Positions 38,401-46,378 of a stretch of 64,000 nucleotides of DNA are shown here, one piece after another. Under the pieces are notes generated by a model that was not told the origin of the DNA, did no database searches, and worked only from the letters and a program-made list of their open reading frames with translations. A program made the position numbers and the translations under genes. The stretch is taken from NCBI RefSeq assembly GCF_000382125.1, contig NZ_KB907547.1:124001-188000 (forward strand), in the 5' to 3' direction. Source of the DNA: Eudoraea adriatica DSM 19308 (GTDB lineage: Bacteria; Bacteroidota; Bacteroidia; Flavobacteriales; Flavobacteriaceae). Every line of letters starts with the position of its first letter. Positions within the stretch are counted from its first letter, which is position 1.

Positions 38401-39237
38401 TACATCTTTTATGCGAATGGAGGTGAATTCTTCCGAAGTTACTACGGCGTTTTTTATATCATCCAATGATTCCACATAGCCAAGGCCTCTAACCAAATAT
38501 TCAGCCTGATTGATTTCCAGGGTCTGCGCGCCAATATCACGATTACTCTTTTTAACTGCATTGACCACTTGATGAAGGCTAATATCATATTGTTTCATCA
38601 ATTCGGGATTAACATCAATCTGGTATTCCTGCACAAAACCACCTATAGAAGCTACTTCGGAAACACCACTTGCTGAGGAAAGGGCATATTTTACGTAGTA
38701 ATCCTGAATACTCCTCAATTCCTGGAGATCCCAGCCACCTGTAACGTTCCCTTCATCATCCCTGCCTTCCAGTGTGTACCAAAAAATCTGACCTAAACCT
38801 GTTGCATCAGGCCCCAATGCAGGATTTACCCCATCCGGCAATAAATCAGTGGGCAACGAATTTAATTTTTCAAGTATTCTGCTGCGGCTCCAATAGAACT
38901 CCACATCCTCTTCAAAAATGATGTAGATGCTCGAAAACCCAAACATAGAGGAGCTTCGTATTGTTCTTACTCCCGGTATACCCAAAAGAGAAGTTGTCAA
39001 TGGATAGGAGATCTGGTTTTCAATATCCTGGGGAGAACGACCGGGCCATTTGGTAAAAACGATCTGTTGGTTCTCACCTATATCCGGAATAGCATCCACC
39101 GCAACGGGATTACTGGGTAAAAATCCAACCTCCCAGTTAAAAGGGGCGTTCACAATGCCCCATCCTACAAAAAGGACTAGCATCAGAACAGCTATCAGTT
39201 TATTATCTATCAGGTATTTAATGCTCTTGTTTAGCAT
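35470..39237 (-). CDS. cusA: CusA-like heavy-metal efflux RND transporter, enlarged
   Basis: 1255 residues, longer than the roughly 1,040 of classical CusA. RND signatures are clear: N-terminal helix then WPGRSPQDIENQISYPLTT, GIAIAIGTMVDVGVILSENIIRH with the proton-relay Asp, NEGSFLLMPTSLPHAG, GIATDDGVVMATYL and the C-terminal IRPCLMTTATTILALLPIL. The extra length comes mainly from a hydrophobic insertion of about 130 residues between the two transporter halves (about 520-650, several predicted helices) and an acidic stretch near residue 800. It pumps Cu(I)/Ag(I) or a similar ion. The stop overlaps the cusC start. Confidence 0.93.
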   Translation of the reverse strand: MLNKSIKYLIDNKLIAVLMLVLFVGWGIVNAPFNWEVGFLPSNPVAVDAIPDIGENQQIVFTKWPGRSPQDIENQISYPLTTSLLGIPGVRTIRSSSMFGFSSIYIIFEEDVEFYWSRSRILEKLNSLPTDLLPDGVNPALGPDATGLGQIFWYTLEGRDDEGNVTGGWDLQELRSIQDYYVKYALSSASGVSEVASIGGFVQEYQIDVNPELMKQYDISLHQVVNAVKKSNRDIGAQTLEINQAEYLVRGLGYVESLDDIKNAVVTSEEFTSIRIKDVANVSLGPAVRRGILDKEGAEVVGGVVVARYGANPLEVINNVKEKIRELSSGLPSKQLSDGRISQLTVVPFYDRTELIEETLGTLNEALTLEILITILVIVIMVFNLRASILISGLLPVAVLMVFIAMKLFGVDANIVALSGIAIAIGTMVDVGVILSENIIRHLDEDGEKLPINTVVYNATAEVSGAIVTAVMTTIISFIPVFTMIGAEGKLFRPLAFTKTFALTASIIIALFLIPPFAAFLFRKRSNKKTLSYIINGIIAFLGILAIGFGYWTGLALVAFGIAGLLKNPDLGSRFFKGFSLTDKSSNLINIAISVLVIIFLLAEYWRPLGWDRNIFWNLLFVALICFGLLAVFKSFRKYYTSILNWALGNKVLFLSVPAVMVFFGVLIMQNTGKEFMPALNEGSFLLMPTSLPHAGVEENKRVLQQLDMAVASIPEIETVVGKAGRTESALDPAPLSMYENVIQYKREYMLNEAGKRQRFKVNEDGLFVLKDGNFTLNPNTVLKENMDTSKEAEIKDFSEIRHNDLVADPNGEYYRNWRPEINSPDDIWEEIISVTRLPGVTSAPKLQPIETRLVMLQTGMRAPMGIKVKGQDLGEIEAFGIQLENILKDVKGVKEEAVFADRIIGKPYLLIDIDREALVRYGIQVEDVQQVLEVAVGGMILTQTVEGRERYGVRVRYPRELRENPMDIKNIYVPVAKGSPVPLNELVNIRYEKGPQVIKSEDTFLVGYVLFDKLDGFAEVNVVENAQELIRQKIDSGELLVPKGINFKFTGTYENQLRAEKTLSVVVPLALLIIFLILYFQFRSVTTSLMVFSGIAVAFAGGFLMIWFYGQDWFLNFNFFGENLRDLFQMHTINLSVAVWVGFIALFGIATDDGVVMATYLTQTFERNKPDTIEAVRASVVEAGEKRIRPCLMTTATTILALLPILTSTGRGSDIMIPMAIPSFGGMLFALITLLVVPVLYSWKSEWQLKRINA

Positions 39238-39346
39238 ATGAATTGATTATTAAACAGTTAGAAACCAGAGTTGGTAAAATCTATACCAACACATTAAGCC
39301 CGGTGTACAGTCTTAACTGTAGGGCCTTAATTTCAATGTTTAAAAA

Positions 39347-39769
39347 TCAAATGAGAAAGGTCTGATCCAGAATCTGAATGTCCCTGATCAGAGGGGGCGG
39401 GGAATACTCCTTAAAGGAATTTATGTTATTATCAACTCCTTTAAACAAGTTTATATAGGTGTAAAAGAATGTTGAGACAAAGATCTGTTGCTCGAAAGTT
39501 AAATTATCGATCGAGATTTTCAGATCATCCCGGCCTTCCATTACTATTTCTAAATCGGTGCAGCAGTCCATCTCCATTTGCATAATAGAATTCTCTCCCG
39601 GTGATGCAGAAGGACTTGTTGCCATTGAACAACGATCTGCAGCCTCAAAAAAACTGTAATCAACCAGCTGATCCCCACAATAATGCATATCTACCGTAAA
39701 AGAGAGGGTAGAGAACAAGACCATGAGAGCCATGCAAAATGATGCTATTTGACGCAAAGTTTCCTTCAT
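39347..39769 (-). CDS. HYC_CC_PP family protein, first gene of the copper operon
   Basis: 140 residues with an N-terminal hydrophobic segment (about 8-25) that is a signal peptide or anchor. It shows the three named motifs of the family: HYC at 29-31 (DMHYCGD), CC at 69-70 (MDCCTD), and a Pro cluster near the end (SPPPL). Met-rich MQMEMDCC suggests soft-metal binding. These proteins occur ahead of cus-type efflux genes in Flavobacteriia. 109 bases separate it from cusA. Role unknown. Confidence 0.85.
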   Translation of the reverse strand: MKETLRQIASFCMALMVLFSTLSFTVDMHYCGDQLVDYSFFEAADRCSMATSPSASPGENSIMQMEMDCCTDLEIVMEGRDDLKISIDNLTFEQQIFVSTFFYTYINLFKGVDNNINSFKEYSPPPLIRDIQILDQTFLI

Positions 39770-39777
39770 CTGAATAA

Positions 39778-39785
39778 CAAAACTA
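39778..39785 (-). promoter_or_regulatory. Candidate -7 element for the copper operon
   Basis: On the minus strand TAGTTTTG matches TAnnTTTG. It ends only eight bases before the start codon of the HYC_CC_PP gene, implying a very short leader. No clear -33 TTG was found. Confidence 0.4.
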
Positions 39786-39926
39786 CTAAATTTTGTCTTT
39801 TATTGCATTGATTAACATAAGTTTAAAAAATAATTTTCCCTAATTCGCACTCTTACAGAGGTAAGATTTATACTAATCCGCGCAATTAAAATTGCCAATT
39901 TGAATACTTTTACAAAAAAAAGAGAT

Positions 39927-40376
39927 ATGCTGAGTGAATTACACCCGAAAATTGTTTCCATAATACATTCGAATGCTGAGGTATCCCTGCGCCTTCAGCA
40001 AATATGTGATCTTCTTCAGGAGTCTGTCCCATATTACGACTGGGTGGGTTTTTACTTTAAAAATGGCAACAAAGAAGAGTTAAAACTCGGGCCATATACA
40101 GGTGCTCCAACAGACCATACTATTATTCCTTTCGGGAAAGGAATTTGCGGTCAGGTAGCCCTGAGCAATGAAAACTTTGTTGTACCCGATGTTAAAGCAC
40201 AGGATAATTATATCGCCTGCAGTATAAACGTAAAGGCAGAAATCGTTGTCCCCCTTTTTGTAAATGGCGAGAATATTGGTCAAATTGATATCGATTCCAA
40301 TACCCCTGACCCATTTACACAGGAAGATGAAAGGTTTTTAGAATTTATAAATAAGGAGGTAGCGAAAATTCTTTAA
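39927..40376 (+). CDS. GAF-domain protein, free methionine-R-sulfoxide reductase-like
   Basis: 149 residues from ATG 39927; a TTG at 39900 in the same frame is an alternative start. It is a single GAF domain close to fRMsr/MsrC (WVGFYF, FGKGICGQVA, DNYIACSINVKAEIVVPL, GQIDIDS). Two of the three Cys used by E. coli fRMsr are present (in GICG and IACS), but the first, in the segment before FGKG, is replaced (DHTIIPF). The enzyme reduces free methionine-R-sulfoxide; with one resolving Cys absent, activity is likely but not certain. MsrA and MsrB are encoded further along. Confidence 0.8.
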   Translation: MLSELHPKIVSIIHSNAEVSLRLQQICDLLQESVPYYDWVGFYFKNGNKEELKLGPYTGAPTDHTIIPFGKGICGQVALSNENFVVPDVKAQDNYIACSINVKAEIVVPLFVNGENIGQIDIDSNTPDPFTQEDERFLEFINKEVAKIL

Positions 40377-40428
40377 AACTTTAACTCTTTTGTTAATAAC
40401 ACTCTCTAAATAATAGCTCCAAAAAAAT

Positions 40429-40436
40429 TACATTTG
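40429..40436 (+). promoter_or_regulatory. Candidate -7 element for purH
   Basis: TACATTTG, a perfect TAnnTTTG, 33 bases before the purH start codon. No -33 TTG at proper spacing. Confidence 0.45.
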
Positions 40437-40469
40437 TTTCCTTTGGCTATTCTATTTAAGCACTACAAA

Positions 40470-42002
40470 ATGAGCACTACAAAAAAAATTAACTCGGCCT
40501 TAATTTCAGTATTTCACAAAGATGGCCTGGAACCTATTGTAAGGAAATTTGACGAGTTAGGAATTTCAATCTACTCTACAGGTGGCACCGAAAAATTTAT
40601 CAGGGAATTGGGAATTGATGTAATCCCTGTTGAAGAAGTTACCAGTTATCCTTCTATTTTGGGTGGAAGAGTAAAGACACTGCATCCAAAAGTTTTTGGC
40701 GGTATTTTAAACCGGCAGGATAACGAAGGGGATGTAGCTCAACTGCAAGAGTTTGATATCCCTCAGTTAGATGTAATAATTGTTGACCTCTACCCTTTCG
40801 AAAAAACGGTATCCGGAGGTGCATCTGAACAGGAAATTATCGAAAAGATTGATATTGGCGGAATATCCCTTATCAGAGCTGCCGCAAAAAATTATAAAGA
40901 TGTATTATGTGTTTCTTCCATGGAAGATTACGGTGAATTCCTGGAATTAATTAATACATCGGGCGGGGAGAGCACGGAGAAAGACAGAAGGCATTTCGCC
41001 ACAAAAGCATTTAATGTTTCCTCGCATTATGATACTGCAATTTTCAACTACTTTAATAAGGAATACAAAAAGCCCGCTTTAAAGATTAGTGAAACCAAGG
41101 CGAAGGTTCTGCGATACGGAGAAAACCCACACCAAAAGGGATTCTATTTTGGAGATTTCGAGGCCATGTTCAACAAGTTGCATGGCAAGGAACTCTCCTA
41201 CAATAATTTATTGGATGTAGACGCCGCTATAAATCTCATGAATGAATTTAAAAATGACGACCCTACTTTTGCCATTCTTAAACACAACAACGCATGTGGA
41301 TTAGCTACACGAAGCACTATACACCGGGCCTATGTTGATGCGCTGGCAGGAGACCCGGTATCTGCTTTTGGAGGCATCTTAATAAGTAATGTAAAAATTG
41401 ATGTTCCAACAGCACAGGAAATACATAATTTATTCTGTGAAGTGGTCATTGCACCAGCTTATGATGACGAGGCCTTAAGCATCTTAAAAGGCAAGAAAAA
41501 CAGAATTGTATTAATTCAAAAAGAAACAGCACTGCCCGATATGCTGGTGAGAACATGTTTAAACGGATTTCTTCTTCAGGACAAAGATTTTAAGACAGAT
41601 ACCCTGGAGGATTTAAAATATGTAACAACCAGGACTCCCAGCCGGGAGGAATTAGATGACCTTATCTTTGCATCTAAACTTTGTAAGCACACAAAATCAA
41701 ATACGATAGTTTTGGCTAAAAACAAACAGTTGTGTGCCAGTGGCACGGGCCAGACATCAAGGGTAGATGCCTTAAACCAGGCTATCCATAAAGCAAAATC
41801 CTTTAATTTTGATTTGGAAGGGGCTGTAATGGCAAGTGATGCATTTTTTCCATTTCCCGATTGTGTAGAGATTTCATACAATAATGGGATAAAGAGCGTT
41901 ATACAACCAGGAGGCTCAATCAAGGATCAATTGAGTATCGATTATTGTAACGAAAATGGAATGTCAATGGTAATGACAGGGACTCGTCATTTTAAGCATT
42001 AA
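40470..42002 (+). CDS. purH: Bifunctional AICAR transformylase / IMP cyclohydrolase PurH
   Basis: 510 residues from the ATG at 40470 (the longer frame uses TTG at 40434). It catalyses the last two steps of purine synthesis: formyl transfer to AICAR and ring closure to IMP. The N-terminal MGS-like cyclohydrolase domain shows ALISVFHKDG, STGGTEKFIRELG and GGRVKTLHPKVFGGIL; the transformylase domain has RYGENPHQKG, LKHNNACGLA and DAFFPFPDCVE. Length and motif order are standard. Confidence 0.97.
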   Translation: MSTTKKINSALISVFHKDGLEPIVRKFDELGISIYSTGGTEKFIRELGIDVIPVEEVTSYPSILGGRVKTLHPKVFGGILNRQDNEGDVAQLQEFDIPQLDVIIVDLYPFEKTVSGGASEQEIIEKIDIGGISLIRAAAKNYKDVLCVSSMEDYGEFLELINTSGGESTEKDRRHFATKAFNVSSHYDTAIFNYFNKEYKKPALKISETKAKVLRYGENPHQKGFYFGDFEAMFNKLHGKELSYNNLLDVDAAINLMNEFKNDDPTFAILKHNNACGLATRSTIHRAYVDALAGDPVSAFGGILISNVKIDVPTAQEIHNLFCEVVIAPAYDDEALSILKGKKNRIVLIQKETALPDMLVRTCLNGFLLQDKDFKTDTLEDLKYVTTRTPSREELDDLIFASKLCKHTKSNTIVLAKNKQLCASGTGQTSRVDALNQAIHKAKSFNFDLEGAVMASDAFFPFPDCVEISYNNGIKSVIQPGGSIKDQLSIDYCNENGMSMVMTGTRHFKH

Positions 42003-42008
42003 TTTTAC

Positions 42009-42016
42009 TACTTTTG
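42009..42016 (+). promoter_or_regulatory. Candidate -7 element for mreB
   Basis: TACTTTTG, a perfect TAnnTTTG, 42 bases before the mreB start codon. No -33 TTG seen. Confidence 0.45.
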
Positions 42017-42058
42017 TCGATGAAATTCACCCTTTAAACCGAAACCAAACTAACGCAA

Positions 42059-43087
42059 ATGGGATTTTTTGATTTCTTAACTGAAGAAATAGCTATAGAC
42101 CTCGGCACTGCAAATACCCTTATTATCCATGCAGACAAGGTGGTTGTGGACAGTCCGTCTATTGTTGCAAGAGACAGAATAACCGGCAAAATAATTGCTG
42201 TGGGAAAGGAAGCTAATATGATGCAGGGAAAAACCCATGAAAACATCAAAACCATCCGGCCTCTCAAGGATGGCGTAATCGCAGATTTTGATGCTTCGGA
42301 AAAAATGATCAATATGTTCATTAAGAACATTCCCGCATTGAAGAAAAAATGGTTTCCACCTGCTTTGCGCATGGTAATATGCATTCCTTCGGGTATTACA
42401 GAGGTTGAAATGCGTGCGGTAAAAGAATCTGCAGAACGGGTAAATGGTAAAGAAGTTTATCTTATACATGAACCCATGGCCGCAGCAATTGGAATTGGCC
42501 TGGATATTATGCAACCCAAGGGTAATATGATTGTAGATATAGGTGGTGGAACAACCGAAATAGCAGTAATTGCTTTAGGAGGTATTGTTTGTGATAAATC
42601 GGTTAAAATAGCCGGTGATGTATTTACCAACGACATCATATACTACATGCGTACACAACATAACCTCTACGTTGGGGAAAGCACCGCAGAGAACATTAAA
42701 ATAACAATAGGGTCTGCGACCGAGGACCTTCAATCTCCACCAGATGATATGTCTGTGCAAGGTCGGGATTTGCTTACAGGAAAACCAAAACAGGTTTCAA
42801 TTTCCTTTAGAGAAATTGCCAAAGCTTTGGACAAGTCTATTTTGAGGGTAGAAGATGCCGTAATGGAGACTTTGTCGCAAACTCCTCCGGAATTAGCGGC
42901 TGATATTTATAATACGGGTATTTACCTGGCCGGGGGTGGATCAATGCTTCGCGGACTGGACAGAAGGTTATCACAAAAGACAGATTTGCCGGTCTATATT
43001 GCTGAAGATCCATTGAGAGCGGTAGTTAGAGGAACAGGTATTGCCCTTAAAAATCTGGAACGCTACAAAAGTATTCTTATTAAATAA
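42059..43087 (+). CDS. mreB: Rod shape-determining protein MreB
   Basis: 342 residues of the actin fold. Phosphate-1 motif IAIDLGTANTLI, phosphate-2 IVDIGGGTTEIAVI, the adenosine motif GIYLAGGGSMLRGLD and HEPMAAAIGIGLD are all standard for MreB. It forms membrane-associated filaments that guide lateral wall synthesis. First gene of mreB-mreC-mreD-mrdA-rodA, the elongasome cluster. Confidence 0.98.
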   Translation: MGFFDFLTEEIAIDLGTANTLIIHADKVVVDSPSIVARDRITGKIIAVGKEANMMQGKTHENIKTIRPLKDGVIADFDASEKMINMFIKNIPALKKKWFPPALRMVICIPSGITEVEMRAVKESAERVNGKEVYLIHEPMAAAIGIGLDIMQPKGNMIVDIGGGTTEIAVIALGGIVCDKSVKIAGDVFTNDIIYYMRTQHNLYVGESTAENIKITIGSATEDLQSPPDDMSVQGRDLLTGKPKQVSISFREIAKALDKSILRVEDAVMETLSQTPPELAADIYNTGIYLAGGGSMLRGLDRRLSQKTDLPVYIAEDPLRAVVRGTGIALKNLERYKSILIK

Positions 43088-43154
43088 CCTGAATTCCTCA
43101 GGGATTTGAGTTATGACTTGGCATCTCATTTTAAACGCTTAACATAACAAGTGA

Positions 43155-43973
43155 ATGCAGCAGATAATCAATTTTATCATCAGGTATAAAACCTCGCTGC
43201 TTTACCTTTTATTGCTGTTAATTTCCCTGGCCTTTACAGTTGATTCACATTCCTATCATCGATCAAAATTCTTTAATTCTTCGAACCGAATATCTGGTTC
43301 AATATACAATGCTGCGGATGGTATTACGCGTTATTTTAACCTGAATGAAGAAAACAAAAAACTGGTCGAAGAAAACATTAAATTAAGAAGTTTACTTTTT
43401 AATTCAAATAGTGGAGATACAGTCGAATTAGATACTACGAAGTTTAATTTTACCACAATATCCGGAAGAATTATAAAGAACAGTTATGCCAGCCCTAATA
43501 ATTATATAACAATAAACAGGGGAACAAACCATGGCATTAAACAGGATATGGGCGTAATTACGGCTGAGGGAATTCTCGGCATTATTGAACATACAACAAA
43601 AAATTATGCTTCCGTTCAAAGTATTTTGAACACTAAATCAAATATAAATGCCAAAATTAAGAATACTAATTATTTTGGGTCTTTGATTTGGGACGGACGG
43701 AGTTATAACCAGGTAAAACTGGAGGATATTCCCAGGTTGGTGCCTCTTTTAATTGGAGATACCATAGTTACAGGTGCCATGTCGAGTATTTTCCCCGAGA
43801 ACATTCCAATCGGGACTATTAAAAAATTTGACCTGAACGAATCCAAGAGTTTTTATAGTATCGATGTAGAACTTTTTAACGATATGTCTAATGTGAAAAA
43901 TATCTATATCATATACAACAAAAACAGACCTGAGATCCTGGAGCTCGAAACTAAAATAGCCAATGACCAGTAG
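43155..43973 (+). CDS. mreC: Rod shape-determining protein MreC
   Basis: 272 residues with one N-terminal membrane helix (about 12-28), a periplasmic coiled coil (LNEENKKLVEENIKLRSLL), and two beta-barrel domains (ITINRGTNHGIKQDMGVITAEGILGIIE; GDTIVTGAMSSIFPENIPIGTIKKF), the MreC architecture. It links MreB to the wall enzymes. Ends in an 11-base overlap with mreD. Confidence 0.95.
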   Translation: MQQIINFIIRYKTSLLYLLLLLISLAFTVDSHSYHRSKFFNSSNRISGSIYNAADGITRYFNLNEENKKLVEENIKLRSLLFNSNSGDTVELDTTKFNFTTISGRIIKNSYASPNNYITINRGTNHGIKQDMGVITAEGILGIIEHTTKNYASVQSILNTKSNINAKIKNTNYFGSLIWDGRSYNQVKLEDIPRLVPLLIGDTIVTGAMSSIFPENIPIGTIKKFDLNESKSFYSIDVELFNDMSNVKNIYIIYNKNRPEILELETKIANDQ

Positions 43974-44472
43974 TTATTACTATATAAATATTATTAGATT
44001 CATTTTACTTGTACTTGTTCAGGTATTGGTATTTAACAGGTTGAATTTTTTTGGCTTTATAAATCCAATGGTATATATTCTTTTCCTCTATTGGTATCCA
44101 ATAAAGGAAAATAGGATAGTCTTTATATTCATAGGTTTTTTACTTGGTTTGTCTATTGATTTTTTTTCAGACACCATGGCCTTGCACGCGGCATCAACGG
44201 TTACCATAGCTTATCTGAGACCAACAATTATGCGTTTTGTTTTTGGTGTTAATTACGAATTTCAAAGTTTCAAATTATCTAATACTACCAGAGTACAACA
44301 AATTGCCTTTTTGACGTTATTAATTGTAGCACATCATATGATATTCTTTACTCTGGAAATTTTTAGTTTATCAAATTTGCTGCTAATTTTGAAGAAAGTA
44401 ATTTTTACAGGAATTGCCACGCTCATATTGTGTTTACTTTTTGGTTCACTTTTCAGTGCTGAGAAAGAATAA
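43963..44472 (+). CDS. mreD: Rod shape-determining protein MreD
   Basis: 169 residues, almost entirely hydrophobic with about five membrane helices. The NPMVYILFLYWYP and FLLGLSIDFFSDTMALHAASTVTIAYLRP stretches resemble MreD, which is poorly conserved; assignment rests mainly on location between mreC and the PBP2 gene. Its start overlaps mreC by 11 bases. Confidence 0.88.
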   Translation: MTSSYYYINIIRFILLVLVQVLVFNRLNFFGFINPMVYILFLYWYPIKENRIVFIFIGFLLGLSIDFFSDTMALHAASTVTIAYLRPTIMRFVFGVNYEFQSFKLSNTTRVQQIAFLTLLIVAHHMIFFTLEIFSLSNLLLILKKVIFTGIATLILCLLFGSLFSAEKE

Positions 44473-44509
44473 ATTGGTAATACAACAAAGTATTGAAAGC
44501 TAAATTTCA

Positions 44510-46378
44510 ATGAAGAAAATATTATTATCTTCCATAATCATCCTCATCGGGATAACCTTTATAGGCAGGCTATCCTATTTGCAAATATTTAGCTTTTCAC
44601 CGGATCAGGTATTGGACGACCCGGCCATTAAGGCTATATACGATTATCCGGAACGAGGTTACATCTATGATAGAAACGGAAAACTTTTAGTAGGAAATGA
44701 CCCCGCCTACGATGTGATGGTCATTCCACGGGAAGTAAAACCTCTGGACACCCTGGAGTTTTGCAGCCTTTTAGGAATAGATAAAGATAAATTTGTACAA
44801 AAACTCCGTAAAGCCAGAATTTATTCTCCACGTCTGCCCTCGGTACTGGTGCCGCAACTTTCCAAGGAAGACTACGCAAGGCTTCAGGAGAAAATGAGGA
44901 AATATGAGGGGTTTTATATTCAGAAAAGATCTTTAAGATATTACGACACCAAAGCAGCTGCAAACGTGCTGGGATATATCAGGGAGGTAAATGAAAGAGA
45001 CCTGGAAAGAAACCCTTATTACGTGCAGGGAGAATTAACCGGAGGCAAAGGTGTTGAACAGCAATATGAGGAAATCCTTAGAGGCAGAAAAGGGGTTCAA
45101 TATATTCAGAAAGACAGATTCAATCGAGATATTGGCCCGTATAAAGGCGGTATACTGGACACTCTTCCGGAGCAGGGGAAGGAAATTAGCCTTACCATAG
45201 ATAAGGAACTCCAGGAATATGGAGAATTGCTAATGAATGGTAAATGGGGCGGAATAGTTGCCCTGGAACCATCCTCCGGGGAAATATTAGCGATGATCTC
45301 CGGACCAACCTATGATCCAGCACTGCTTGTAGGCAGGGAGCGTTCAAAAAATTACAGCAAACTACATTATGATACTATATCCAAACCTCTGTTCGACAGA
45401 TCTATTTCTGCTGAAGGTTCACCGGGATCACCGTTTAAAACGCTAAATGCCCTCGTAGCTTTGCAGGAAGGGGCAATAAAGCCCGGCACAACTTTTCAAT
45501 GCTATAATGGATTTTATGTAGGCAGGACAAAAAGGGGATGTCATTGCGGAGGTGGAATAAGAAATTTAAATAGTGGTATATATAATTCCTGCAATGCATA
45601 CTTTGCAGGAACATTTCGAAAATTTTATGAAAAATTTCCAACGACAGATGAAGGTCAGGATGTTTGGCAAAAACATATGAATAGCTTTGGTCTTGGAAAT
45701 TTTCTGGGATATGATCTTCCAACCGGAAGACCGGGAAGGATCCCGGGTAAAGCCTACTATGACAAATGGTATGGAGATGGTCGCTGGGCTTCATCATATA
45801 TTATTTCCAATTCCATCGGGCAGGGCGAAATTGCAGCAACCCCCGTTCAATTAGCCAACATGACTGCTGCTATTGCAAACCGGGGTTATTATTACACGCC
45901 CCATATTCTGAAAAAAGTTGAAGGCGAGGATATTAGTATGCCAGAATACGTTCAACCAAAGTATACTACCATAGACAAAGAGCATTTTGAACCTGTAATA
46001 AAAGGCATGGCCGATGTTTATAAAAAAGGTACAGCCAGATGGGTACAAATACCCGGAATAGAAATTGCAGGCAAAACAGGTACTGTAGAGAATTATACTA
46101 TAATTGATAGTGTACGCACACAGCTTACAGACCATTCCGTATTTGTTGCTTTTGCACCTGTAAACAATCCTAAAATTGCTTTGGCAGTTTATATTGAAAA
46201 TGGCTATTATGGATCCAGATACGCAGGTCATATAGCATCTTTGTTAATAGAAAAGTACTTAAAAGGAAATATTACCAGAAAGGATCTTGAAAAAAGAATG
46301 CTCGAAAAAACTCTTGAACATGAATATGCCAAACCATACAGCGGAGAAGAATTCAAGATAAATGAGTATGTTTGGTAG
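44510..46378 (+). CDS. mrdA: Penicillin-binding protein 2 (peptidoglycan transpeptidase)
   Basis: 622 residues of a class B penicillin-binding protein with an N-terminal membrane helix (about 4-22), a dimerisation/pedestal domain (YPERGYIYDRNGKLLVGN) and a transpeptidase domain. Active-site motifs: SPFK (Ser nucleophile, in GSPGSPFKTLNA), SCN (SxN) and KTG (AGKTGTVEN). In place of the usual STFK the residue after Ser is Pro. It makes lateral-wall crosslinks with RodA. Its end overlaps rodA by 17 bases. Confidence 0.95.
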   Translation: MKKILLSSIIILIGITFIGRLSYLQIFSFSPDQVLDDPAIKAIYDYPERGYIYDRNGKLLVGNDPAYDVMVIPREVKPLDTLEFCSLLGIDKDKFVQKLRKARIYSPRLPSVLVPQLSKEDYARLQEKMRKYEGFYIQKRSLRYYDTKAAANVLGYIREVNERDLERNPYYVQGELTGGKGVEQQYEEILRGRKGVQYIQKDRFNRDIGPYKGGILDTLPEQGKEISLTIDKELQEYGELLMNGKWGGIVALEPSSGEILAMISGPTYDPALLVGRERSKNYSKLHYDTISKPLFDRSISAEGSPGSPFKTLNALVALQEGAIKPGTTFQCYNGFYVGRTKRGCHCGGGIRNLNSGIYNSCNAYFAGTFRKFYEKFPTTDEGQDVWQKHMNSFGLGNFLGYDLPTGRPGRIPGKAYYDKWYGDGRWASSYIISNSIGQGEIAATPVQLANMTAAIANRGYYYTPHILKKVEGEDISMPEYVQPKYTTIDKEHFEPVIKGMADVYKKGTARWVQIPGIEIAGKTGTVENYTIIDSVRTQLTDHSVFVAFAPVNNPKIALAVYIENGYYGSRYAGHIASLLIEKYLKGNITRKDLEKRMLEKTLEHEYAKPYSGEEFKINEYVW

